This document shows positions 1-6,286 of a DNA stretch of 7,112 bases, piece by piece. The translations under genes and the position numbers were made by a program. A model generated the notes under the pieces. It saw only the letters and a program-made list of their open reading frames with translations, had not been told where the DNA came from and searched no databases. The number at the start of each line of letters is the position of its first letter. Position 1 is the first letter of the stretch. Source of the DNA: Actinomycetes bacterium (GTDB lineage: Bacteria; Actinomycetota; Actinomycetes; Actinomycetales; Dermatophilaceae); NCBI GenBank assembly GCA_023389095.1, contig JAEWFB010000449.1, positions 1 through 7,112 of the forward strand, read 5' to 3'.

Positions 1-161
1 TGCGCTACCTCGCCACCAACCTCACCAACGCCGAGATCGCCGAGGCGGAGTACATCTCGCTGCACACGGCCAAGACCCACATCGCGCACATCTACCAGAA
101 GCTCGGCGTCAGCAGCCGCCGCGCCGCCATCCGCCGGGCTGCCGAGCTCGAGCTGTACTGA
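1..161 (+). CDS. LuxR-type transcriptional regulator, C-terminal DNA-binding end (5' partial)
   Basis: Reading from position 3, the last 52 codons of a gene end at TGA 159-161; the start lies before the window. The peptide is a LuxR/GerE helix-turn-helix. It contains LTNAEIAEAEYIS (scaffold and first helices), HTAKTHIAHIYQKLGV (recognition helix and the conserved KLGV turn) and the closing SRRAAIRRAAELELY. The ending with RRAA-x-x-RRAAEL is the form often seen in large LuxR regulators of the MalT/LAL type and in response regulators of actinobacteria. Because everything upstream is missing, it cannot be said whether the sensor part is a receiver, an ATPase or something else. By family it binds DNA as a dimer and activates or represses promoters. 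It is the only regulator in the window and reads toward the small-protein and SHOCT genes, so it may control them; that is inference. Confidence 0.9.
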   Translation, partial: RYLATNLTNAEIAEAEYISLHTAKTHIAHIYQKLGVSSRRAAIRRAAELELY

Positions 162-274
162 CGCTCGTCCGCGAGGGTGCGTCCTCGAGAAACCGGCCGG
201 ATCTACTCCCCATGAAGTGACGCGGCCGCGGTCCGTCCTCGGCATGCTGCGGGTGACGCGAAGTCCTTCCGGAG

Positions 275-281
275 AAGGAGG
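275..281 (+). promoter_or_regulatory. Shine-Dalgarno sequence that decides the start of the 288-521 gene
   Basis: AAGGAGG is a near-perfect anti-16S match, part of GGAGAAGGAGG at 271-281. It directly abuts an ATG at 282, which leaves no spacing. It lies six bases before the in-frame ATG at 288, the same spacing seen in this window before the genes at 1801, 3206 and 6287. The second ATG is therefore the better start. Confidence 0.8.
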
Positions 282-287
282 ATGCCG

Positions 288-521
288 ATGCAAGCCGTGG
301 TGATCGTGAACGGCGAGGTGGACGAGCGCGACGTCTGGCCCTACGCGACGTGGTGTGACAGCGACGGGACCCGCACGACGCTGACGGTCCGGGTGCACGA
401 CAGCCAAGAGCTCGTGGCGGTGCTCGGCACCCTCACGGCCCTCGGTCTGGAGGTCACCTCGACGCAGCTCATGGACGAGCCGGGAGGTGCTGCGGCGGAC
501 CGCACCCACCGGGACCCGTGA
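288..521 (+). CDS. Small conserved-type protein of unknown function, 77 aa
   Basis: The product is a 77-residue soluble protein with no signal peptide and no membrane segment. Visible elements are a first strand (AVVIVNGEV), an aromatic patch with a single Cys (WPYATWC), a second strand pair (TRTTLTVRVHDSQE) and a helix followed by a strand (LVAVLGTLTALGLEVTSTQLM), then a polar, probably disordered tail of about 15 residues. This alternation resembles the small beta-alpha-beta proteins often found near LuxR regulators and stress genes in actinobacteria, in which a TTL-strand is followed by a QELxxVLxxLxxLGL helix. That likeness is from memory of the pattern, and no function is known to me. 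The start at 288 rather than 282 is chosen from ribosome-binding-site spacing. It is separated by 120 bases from the next gene and is probably transcribed on its own or weakly read through. Confidence 0.75.
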   Translation: MQAVVIVNGEVDERDVWPYATWCDSDGTRTTLTVRVHDSQELVAVLGTLTALGLEVTSTQLMDEPGGAAADRTHRDP

Positions 522-641
522 CCGCCCGATCTACCTCGCAGAGTGCGATGCCGGGTTTGTTCGGCGGGGAGAGGCTGAGGGCGAAGCGGTTCCCATGACC
601 GCTACCGCGACGAGTCGCGACAACGAAAGGACTGGCTCACC

Positions 642-1025
642 ATGGACTTCTGGAGCTTCTTCTGGCTGCTTGTGTGGTCCTTCTTCTTCGTGGCCTACCT
701 CATCATGCTCTTCCACATCTTCGGAGACCTGTTCCGGGACAAGGAGCTCGGTGGGTTCTCGAAGGTGCTGTGGGTGCTCGTGCTCTTCATCTTCCCCCTG
801 CTCGCCTCCCTCATCTACCTCATCGTCCGTGGCCGGGGAATGGCCGAGCGCGAGATGCAGGCCGCTGAGGCCCAGATGGCCGCGCAGGAGAAGTACATCC
901 GCAGCGTCGCAGGCGGGTCGACCGCCTCGACCACAGACCAGCTGTACCAGGCCAAGTCGCTGCTCGACAGCGGCGCCATCTCCCCCGAGGAGTTCTCCCA
1001 GATCAAGGCCCGGGCCCTGGCATGA
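642..1025 (+). CDS. PLDc_N/SHOCT-domain membrane protein, 127 aa
   Basis: A small inner-membrane protein in three parts. First, two hydrophobic helices (about residues 5-27, rich in Trp and Phe, and 42-63), with FRDKELGGFSKVLW between them and IYLIVRGRGMAERE after the second, match the PLDc_N module (the N-terminal membrane domain first named from cardiolipin synthases). Second is an Ala/Gln/Glu-rich, probably helical linker at 64-98. Third is a C-terminal SHOCT motif at about 99-127 (DQLYQAKSLLDSGAISPEEF followed by SQIKARALA), a short helical hairpin common in oligomerising bacterial proteins. No phospholipase active site is present, so it is not an enzyme of that family. The start ATG 642 follows GAAAGGA (625-631) by ten bases. 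The stop codon overlaps the next start as ATGA (1022-1025), indicating translational coupling. The exact role is unknown; such proteins are usually considered envelope or stress accessories. Confidence 0.9.
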   Translation: MDFWSFFWLLVWSFFFVAYLIMLFHIFGDLFRDKELGGFSKVLWVLVLFIFPLLASLIYLIVRGRGMAEREMQAAEAQMAAQEKYIRSVAGGSTASTTDQLYQAKSLLDSGAISPEEFSQIKARALA

Positions 1026-1345
1026 GCCCAGCGCCCGCAGCCGTACTCCGGCCAGCGGACGCGGTCAACCGCACCGACGGCACGACGATCCTCGGGGCGG
1101 ACGACAAGTCGGGGGTCGCCGGGTGTCCGGAGCTGCTGCACCTGCTCCGCGACGACCCGGAACTCTCCCATCCGACGATCGAGTTCGTGTCGACCGTCGG
1201 TGAGGAGCGGGGCCTGGTCGGCTCACGTCATCTGGACGTGGGCCGGCTGCAGGCCACCCACGGCTTCTTCCCGGACCCCCTAGGGGTGACGTGCCGGATC
1301 CTCGTGGCCATCGTCACCCAGAACCCCGAGGGAGATGACCGGTGA
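1022..1345 (+). pseudogene. Truncated M20 (peptidase T-like) metallopeptidase remnant with an intact 107-codon frame
   Basis: The 107-residue product carries the central part of the M20B peptidase T-like catalytic domain. RTDGTTILGADDKSGVA contains the aspartate that bridges the two zinc ions, and TIEFVSTVGEERGLVGSRHLD contains the catalytic glutamate and the metal-binding glutamate beside it. The piece RILVAIVTQN may correspond to the next family strand. Family members are about 370-410 residues long. Here the N-terminal third with the HxD metal ligand, the later Asp and His ligands and the dimerisation domain are all absent, so peptidase activity is very unlikely. The frame is nevertheless open and neatly placed. 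It starts in an ATGA overlap with the SHOCT gene and stops in a GTGA overlap with the lipoprotein gene, so it may still be translated as a passenger. No clear Shine-Dalgarno is visible beyond coupling. Alternative reading: a functional small protein evolved from a deleted peptidase. The intact M20 gene at 3206 belongs to a different M20 branch and is not its missing other half. Confidence 0.65.
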
Positions 1346-1767
1346 TGAGTCACCAGCCCGTGCGCCGGCTGGCTGCGGCAACAGCCGTGGCCGCCACCCT
1401 CCTGCTGTCCGGATGCGGCTTCGACCTGACGGCGCAGGGCCTGTGCGCCAACGCCAAGAGCTTCGCGACCGCGGTCGAGGACCTCAAGGCCCTCAAGCCC
1501 GACCCCAGCCAGGTCTCCGCGCTCGCGGCCCGGGTCGATGCGGCGCTGGCCAGGCTCGACCAGCTGCAGGCGGTCACCGAAGGCCGCTACGACAGCGCCA
1601 TCTCGACGCTGCGCGCGAACCTCGAGAGCTTCAAGCAGACCCTCGCCGCGGCGAGCAAGGGCGCGTTCCAGGCCGCCGCCCCCGAGCTGACGCAGTCGCT
1701 CAAGGACGTCAGCTCGGCGTACGCGGCCCTGTCCCAGTCCCTCGCCACCCAGTGCAAGCCGGGCTGA
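1342..1767 (+). CDS. Small secreted lipoprotein, function unknown
   Basis: The product is 141 residues from GTG 1342, or 140 from the adjacent ATG 1345. A positively charged start (HQPVRR), a hydrophobic stretch (LAAATAVAATLLL) and the lipobox LSGC with Cys25 form a lipoprotein signal peptide. Signal peptidase II would leave a lipid-anchored protein on the outer face of the membrane. The mature part is almost wholly helical by composition, with two long Ala/Leu/Lys-rich amphipathic stretches (about 40-75 and 80-130) that could form a helical hairpin or coiled coil. Only two further cysteines occur, Cys35 near the start and Cys138 near the end, well placed for one disulfide closing the hairpin. 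GAGGGAG (1328-1334) sits seven bases before the GTG and ten before the ATG; GTG gives a 4-base GTGA overlap with the upstream stop. It resembles no family I can name. Its position before a carrier gene allows, but does not show, a role as an extracytoplasmic partner. Confidence 0.85.
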   Translation: MMSHQPVRRLAAATAVAATLLLSGCGFDLTAQGLCANAKSFATAVEDLKALKPDPSQVSALAARVDAALARLDQLQAVTEGRYDSAISTLRANLESFKQTLAAASKGAFQAAAPELTQSLKDVSSAYAALSQSLATQCKPG

Positions 1768-1800
1768 GCCCGCCCATCACGACCGCAGGGAGGAACCGAC

Positions 1801-3156
1801 ATGAGCGTCAGCTTCGTGCTCGAGGCACTCGTGGTGCTCGGGGCGATCGTCATGGGCACCCGGGCGGGGGGCGTCGGGGTCGGCCTCTGGGGCGGCCTGG
1901 GCGTCTTCGTCCTCGTCTTCGTCTTCCGCGAGCCGCCCGGAGAGCCCCCCGCGGCCGCGCTCGCCATCATCCTCGCGGTCGTCACCTCGGCCGCGATGAT
2001 GCAGGCCGCCGGCGGCATCGACTGGATGGTCTCGGTGGCCGCGAACGTCATCGAGAAGCGACCGCGGCAGATCACCCTCATCGCCCCGTTGACGGCGTTC
2101 CTCTTCTCCATCGGAGCGGGGACGAGCAACATCATCTACCCGCTGCTCCCGGTCATCTACGACGTGTCGTACAAGAACAACATCCGCCCGGCGCGACCCC
2201 TCACGGTGACCGTCGTCCAGTCGGGCATGGCCCTGGCGGCCTCACCCGTCTCGGCCGCCATGGCGGCGATGCTCACCCTGACCGATGTCGCCCCGTACAA
2301 CCTGGGCCTGACGCAGATCCTCGCGATCACCATCCCGGCGTGCGTCGTGGGCATCGCCGTCACGGCACTCGTCGTGAACCGGATGTGGAAGAACCTCGAC
2401 GACGACCCGGAGGTGCAGGCCAAGATCGCCTCGGGGGCGCTCCTGCCCCCGCAGCTGGCCGGGTCCGGCGAGTCCGCGTCGTCGCGGCTCACCTACACCA
2501 GGGAGGGCCGGAACTCGGCCCTGGCCTTCCTCTTCGGCGTCGTCGCCATCGTCGTGCTCGGCCTCTTCCCCCAGCTGCGACCGGCCTTCGCCGCCGAGGG
2601 CGGCGAGTCGGTGCCCATCGACATGACGACGACCATCGTCATGGTGATGTTCGTCGTCGGTGTGGCGATCCTCTTCCTCGGCAAGCCCGAGGTGAAGACG
2701 GTCCCGGACCAGTCGGTGTTCAAGGCCGGCATGATCTCGGCGATCGCCCTCTTCGGGATCGCGTGGCTGACCGCGACCTTCATCTCCGCCCACGAGGACT
2801 ACATCGTCTCGACGATCGGCGGCTGGGTCACCAGCTGGCAGTTCATCTTCGCGCTCGCCGTCTTCCTCGTGGCCGCGCTGACCACGAGCCAGTCGACGGC
2901 GACGCGGACCATCGTGCCGATCGGCCTGGCCGCCGGGCTGCCGGCGGGTGTGGTCACCGGCATGTGGGCCGGCGCCCTGAGCGGCGTCTACACCCTGCCG
3001 GCCAACGGCACCCAGATCGCCGCAGCCAACTTCGACCTCACCGGCACGACGAAGCTCGGGACCAAGCTGCTCGACCACAGCTTCTTCGTCCCGATGCTCG
3101 TCATGTCGGTGGTCACCATCGCCGTGGGCGCTCTCATCGGCGGGATCTTCTTCTGA
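1801..3156 (+). CDS. DcuA/DcuB-family C4-dicarboxylate carrier, 451 aa
   Basis: An integral membrane secondary carrier of the Dcu family (TC 2.A.13, Pfam DcuA_DcuB), whose members exchange fumarate, succinate, malate or aspartate. Length agrees with E. coli DcuA/DcuB (about 433-446). Family signatures are visible along the whole chain: GLWGGLGVFVLVFVF with PPGEPP (29-50), AAMMQAAGGIDWM (64-76), the signature IYDVSYKNNIRPARP (119-133) followed by SGMALAASPVSAAMAAM (141-157), and near the end IVPIGLAAGLPAGV (371-384), LPANGTQIAAANFDLTGTTK (399-418) and the final HSFFVPM segment (426-432). About ten to twelve hydrophobic segments alternate with short loops, with a charged cytoplasmic-type loop at about 195-240. 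AGGGAGGA (1787-1794) lies six bases before the ATG. The best known Dcu carriers serve fumarate respiration in anaerobes. Here the gene sits with a dipeptidase, so aspartate or peptide-derived dicarboxylates are plausible substrates; that is inference. No regulatory site is evident in the 33-base gap upstream. Confidence 0.95.
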   Translation: MSVSFVLEALVVLGAIVMGTRAGGVGVGLWGGLGVFVLVFVFREPPGEPPAAALAIILAVVTSAAMMQAAGGIDWMVSVAANVIEKRPRQITLIAPLTAFLFSIGAGTSNIIYPLLPVIYDVSYKNNIRPARPLTVTVVQSGMALAASPVSAAMAAMLTLTDVAPYNLGLTQILAITIPACVVGIAVTALVVNRMWKNLDDDPEVQAKIASGALLPPQLAGSGESASSRLTYTREGRNSALAFLFGVVAIVVLGLFPQLRPAFAAEGGESVPIDMTTTIVMVMFVVGVAILFLGKPEVKTVPDQSVFKAGMISAIALFGIAWLTATFISAHEDYIVSTIGGWVTSWQFIFALAVFLVAALTTSQSTATRTIVPIGLAAGLPAGVVTGMWAGALSGVYTLPANGTQIAAANFDLTGTTKLGTKLLDHSFFVPMLVMSVVTIAVGALIGGIFF

Positions 3157-3205
3157 CCGCAGGTAATCCAGCCACTCCAGACCGCACCGACCCGAAGGAC
3201 TGACC

Positions 3206-4558
3206 ATGCACGCACAGGAGATCGCGGCCCGGACCACGGACCTCATGTCCGGCGTCGTCGACGACCTCGAGGCTCTCATCAGGATCCCGTCGGTGGCCTT
3301 CCCCGGGTACCCGTCGGAGCCCGTCGAGCAGATGGCGAGGACGACGCTGCAGCTGTTCCGCGACGCCGGCTTCACCGATGCCCGGCTCATGGACGTGCCG
3401 TCGGGATACCCGCCGATCTACGGCGAGATCCCGGGGCCCGAGGGCTCGCCCGTCGTCGTGCTGTACGCCCACTACGACGTGCAGCCGGCACCGCCCGAGC
3501 AGGGCTGGACGAGCGACCCGTGGACGCCGACGCGCAAGGAGGACGGGCGCGTGTACGGGCGGGGCGCGGCCGACGACATCAGCGGGCTGGTGGCGCACCT
3601 CGGCACGCTGCGCGTCTTCGACGGCAAGCCGCCGTGCACCGTCAAGCTCATCCTCGAGGGCATGGAGGAGACCGAGAGCAACCTCGAGGCCTTCGTCGAG
3701 GCCCACCCCGAGCTGTTCGCCTGCGACCTGTTCGTCATCTGCGACATGGGCAACCTGCGTGTCGGCGAACCGGCGCTCACGACGGCCCTGCGCGGCGACG
3801 TCGCCTGCATCGTCACCGTGCGCACCCTCGAGCACCCCCTGCACTCCGGGGTCTTCGGCGGGCCCGCTCCCGACGCCATGATGGCGCTCGCCCGCCTGCT
3901 CTCGACGCTGCACGACGACCAGGGCAACGTCACCATCAAGGGTGTCTCGGAGACCGTGTGGGACGGCGCGGACCTCAGCGAGGACGACCTCAGGTCGAGC
4001 GCCGACGTCCTGGACGGGGTCGAGCTCACCGGCAGCGGTCCGATCGGCAGCCGGCTCTGGGCCCGTCCGTCGGTCAACGCCATCGGTCTCGACATGACGA
4101 GCATCGCCGCGTCGTCCAACGTCCTCATCCCGGAGGCCAGCGCGAAGATCTCGATGCGGATCGTCCCCGGGTCCGAACCCGCCGCCGAGCTCGACGCACT
4201 CGTCCGGCACCTCGAGACGCACGCGCCGTGGGGGGCCCAGGTGGAGGTGCGCCGCACCAAGGAGGCCCCGCCGTTCCTCTGCCGCACCGACGGTCCCCGG
4301 TACGCCGCCGCGCGCGAGGCGCTGAGCGAGGCCTTCGGTCGCCCGGCCGGCGAGGCGGGCTGCGGCGGGTCGATCCCGCTGCTGCGCACCCTGCAGCATG
4401 CGGCTCCGGACGCGGAGTTCGTCCTCTGGGGACCCGAGGACGTGGCCGCGGCCCGGATCCACGCGTCGGACGAGAGCGTCGACGTGACCGAGATCGAGAA
4501 ACTGATCGTGACCCAGGCGCTCCTGCTCCAGCGCCTCGCCGACGACCATGTCCGGTAG
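3206..4558 (+). CDS. M20-family dipeptidase (CNDP/carnosinase-like), 450 aa
   Basis: A cytoplasmic di-metal peptidase of family M20, nearest by motif to the CNDP-type dipeptidases, which remove the C-terminal residue of dipeptides. Metal and catalytic residues appear in order: His89 and Asp91 in AHYDVQP, bridging Asp123 in GRGAADD, catalytic Glu154 and ligand Glu155 in EGMEETES, Asp180 in CDMGN and His419 in IHASDES. HPLHSGVFGG (210-219) supplies the His213 that in this group reaches into the partner subunit's active site, and ARPSVNAIGL (286-295) and GCGGSIP (385-391) are further family marks. Length is normal for the group. Residue 125 is Ile where most relatives have Lys (DDK), a mild oddity. 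GAAGGA (3194-3199) is six bases upstream of the ATG. The gene follows the Dcu-type carrier by 49 bases and overlaps the MFS gene by 11, so all three are probably cotranscribed. The true substrate (dipeptide, beta-aspartyl or N-acyl amino acid) cannot be read from sequence. Confidence 0.93.
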   Translation: MHAQEIAARTTDLMSGVVDDLEALIRIPSVAFPGYPSEPVEQMARTTLQLFRDAGFTDARLMDVPSGYPPIYGEIPGPEGSPVVVLYAHYDVQPAPPEQGWTSDPWTPTRKEDGRVYGRGAADDISGLVAHLGTLRVFDGKPPCTVKLILEGMEETESNLEAFVEAHPELFACDLFVICDMGNLRVGEPALTTALRGDVACIVTVRTLEHPLHSGVFGGPAPDAMMALARLLSTLHDDQGNVTIKGVSETVWDGADLSEDDLRSSADVLDGVELTGSGPIGSRLWARPSVNAIGLDMTSIAASSNVLIPEASAKISMRIVPGSEPAAELDALVRHLETHAPWGAQVEVRRTKEAPPFLCRTDGPRYAAAREALSEAFGRPAGEAGCGGSIPLLRTLQHAAPDAEFVLWGPEDVAAARIHASDESVDVTEIEKLIVTQALLLQRLADDHVR

Positions 4559-6095
4559 GACCTCGCCCGTCGGCACCGGTGGCTCGGTGGGGTCCGGGGC
4601 GGCCGCGACCGCCGGCGCCGGTGGCGTCCTCGCCGCGACGTGCCTGTCGACCTTCGTGGTCAACGCCAACACCTCCGCCGTGAGCATCCTGCTGCCCGCC
4701 ATCAGCGCCGACACCGGCACGGACGTCACGACCCTGCAGTGGGCGGTCACCGGCTACTCCCTCGTCGGTGCCGCCGTCATCGTGACGTCGGGCTCGCTCG
4801 GCGACGTCTTCGGTCGCAAGCGCGTCTTCCAGCTCGGCCTCGTGCTCTTCGTCGTGTCGTGCGTCCTCATCGCCCTGTCCCACTCCGGCGGTGCCGTCAT
4901 CGCCGGTCGCTTCATCCAGGGAGCGGCCGGCGCCACGATCCTCGCCTGTGGCCTCAGCCTGCTGTCGGTCGCCAACAGCGGCGAGGCACAGCTGCGGGCC
5001 GTGTCGCTGTGGGGAGCGGCAGCGGCCGTGGGCGCGGCGGCGGGGCCCTTGATGGGCGGTGCGCTCGTGACGGTCGCCGGGTGGCAGGGGCTCTTCTGGG
5101 TCGATGCCGTCATCGGCGCCGTCTGCATCCTCATCGCGGCGGCCAAGGTCTCGGAGTCACGTGACCCGACGCGCTCGCGGTCCATCGACTACGCCGGCTC
5201 CGTCCTCATCGCCCTGACCCTGGGGCCGGTCATCCTGGCCCTGAGCAAGGGCAGCTCGTGGGGCTGGGTGTCGGCCGCGACCATCGGGTGCCTCGCGATC
5301 GGGGTCGTCGCGGGCGTCGGCTTCGTCATGGTGGAGCAGCGGGTCGCCGTGCCCATGCTCGACCTCGCACTGCTGCGCAACCGGGTCCTCGTCGGCTCGA
5401 CGATCGCCATCCTCATCGGCGCGGGCACCATCAACGCGCTGATGTACCTGCTCAGCCTGTACTTCCAGGACCCGGACACGCTGGGATTCACGACCCTGCA
5501 GGCCGGGCTCGCCACCCTGCCTGCCACCGTCGGCCTCGTCGCCATCGCGGCCGCGGTGCCGCGACTCACGGCCCGACTCGGCGGACGCCAGGTGGTGGGC
5601 CTCGGGTTCCTCCTGACCGCCGTCGGCTTCGCCGCCATCGGCTTCGTCGACGCGTCGTGGGCCTACCGGGCCTTCCTGCTGCCCCTGGTCGCCGTGGCCG
5701 TGGGCATGGGGCTCTCGAACGGTCCGGCCTCCTCGGCCTCCACGGCCTGCGTCCCGGCGAACCAGGTCGGCTCGGCCTCCGGGGTCTCCAACATGGCCCG
5801 GTACGTCGGGGCCGCCGTGGCCACCGCACTGGCCGCCACGATCTACGGCGGGGTGATCGCCGACCGCACGGCCGCCGGGCTGCCGCGCGGGGACGCGTTG
5901 GCCTCTGGCCTCGCGGCAGCCTCCTGGGTCATGGCGGTCATCAGTCTCGCCGGCGTCGCCATGGCGGTCGTCATGGGCCGCCACCAGGCTGCCCGCGGCA
6001 CCATCCAGGACTCCGCCGCCGCGGCGGCGTCCGCCACCTCGCTGACCCTGCCGACCACCGCTTCGGGGCACGCCACCGCTGGTTCCCGGCCGTAG
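4548..6095 (+). CDS. MFS transporter, DHA2 (14-TM, EmrB/QacA-type) exporter, 515 aa
   Basis: A major facilitator superfamily protein of the drug:H+ antiporter-2 type, normally exporting drugs or toxic metabolites with proton exchange. The length and about 14 hydrophobic segments fit DHA2. Key motifs are LQWAVTGYSLVGAAVIVTSG (63-82), motif A GSLGDVFGRKRVF (82-94), the motif B region with Arg121 in RFIQGAAGA, and antiporter motif C GAAAAVGAAAGPLMGG (156-171). The first helix departs from the usual DHA2 pattern: where relatives carry LDxTIVNVALP, this protein has ANTSAVSILLP, so the membrane aspartate is Asn41. The N-terminus (1-25) and last 35 residues are low-complexity Gly/Ala/Ser/Thr. ATG 4548 lies inside the end of the dipeptidase gene (11-base overlap) without a clear Shine-Dalgarno, so translation is probably coupled; GTG 4587 is a possible shorter start. 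Substrate unknown. Its coupling to the dipeptidase could mean export of a peptide-derived product, or simply a convenient transcript. Confidence 0.93.
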   Translation: MSGRTSPVGTGGSVGSGAAATAGAGGVLAATCLSTFVVNANTSAVSILLPAISADTGTDVTTLQWAVTGYSLVGAAVIVTSGSLGDVFGRKRVFQLGLVLFVVSCVLIALSHSGGAVIAGRFIQGAAGATILACGLSLLSVANSGEAQLRAVSLWGAAAAVGAAAGPLMGGALVTVAGWQGLFWVDAVIGAVCILIAAAKVSESRDPTRSRSIDYAGSVLIALTLGPVILALSKGSSWGWVSAATIGCLAIGVVAGVGFVMVEQRVAVPMLDLALLRNRVLVGSTIAILIGAGTINALMYLLSLYFQDPDTLGFTTLQAGLATLPATVGLVAIAAAVPRLTARLGGRQVVGLGFLLTAVGFAAIGFVDASWAYRAFLLPLVAVAVGMGLSNGPASSASTACVPANQVGSASGVSNMARYVGAAVATALAATIYGGVIADRTAAGLPRGDALASGLAAASWVMAVISLAGVAMAVVMGRHQAARGTIQDSAAAAASATSLTLPTTASGHATAGSRP

Positions 6096-6110
6096 TCCGC
6101 CCCGGCTCGC

Positions 6111-6170
6111 CGCTTCGTGGCCGGCCCGGATCTCAGCCTGCGAGGGGGACGATCCGCGAAGCCACGAACG
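6111..6170 (+). repeat. Nested, interrupted inverted repeat between the MFS and DUF1269 genes
   Basis: The outer arms TTCGTGGC (6114-6121) and GCCACGAA (6161-6168) pair over 8 bp and can be extended by CG/CG (6111-6112 with 6169-6170) past one bulged base. Inside them CGGATC (6127-6132) pairs with GATCCG (6151-6156). The result is a two-step stem with a 5/4-base internal loop and an 18-base apical loop. It begins 15 bases after the MFS stop codon. It could be the 3' end structure of the operon transcript, although no T-run follows, or an RNA structure in the leader of the DUF1269 gene, 117 bases before its start. Which of these holds is not decidable from sequence alone. Confidence 0.55.
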
Positions 6171-6286
6171 GCAGGGTGGTCCTCGCGGGACATGCGCGTC
6201 CCCGTGACGCACCGGCCCGGACCGACAGCATCGCAACCACCGCCGGATGGCCGACCGGCCAGCGGCGCCAGGAGAAGGAGCACGAC

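Noticed and set aside
172..187. Small hairpin after the LuxR stop (CGAGG, 6-base loop, CCTCG)
   Set aside because: Only 5 bp and no T-run; too weak and too likely by chance in this base composition to call a terminator.
555..584. Possible alternative-sigma promoter (GTTTGT, 18 bases, GGGCGA) before the SHOCT gene
   Set aside because: The -10-like box is a poor match to the usual GGGTAT-type sequence and the spacing is at the edge, so a promoter is not supported.
1277..1286. Perfect palindrome CCCCTAGGGG
   Set aside because: Ten bases long, inside the peptidase remnant, with no extended arms and no second copy. CTAG is uncommon in bacterial DNA, but nothing else supports a site.
1335..3203. 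Long + strand open frame of 622 codons overlapping the lipoprotein and carrier genes
   Set aside because: Its translation is Arg/Pro/Gly/His-rich low-complexity sequence in the wrong frame. The recognised lipoprotein and Dcu proteins occupy the true frame.
3134..4750. Long open frame on the - strand (538 codons), and others at 2242-3390 and 5157-6236
   Set aside because: They run opposite genes with clear family motifs. Their translations are rich in Arg, Gly, Asp and His without domain features, as expected for shadow frames in very GC-rich DNA.
5258..6286. Upstream extension of the DUF1269 frame by more than 340 codons
   Set aside because: The extension is a shadow of the MFS gene. The strong ribosome-binding site six bases before ATG 6287 and the family's usual N-terminus support the short form.
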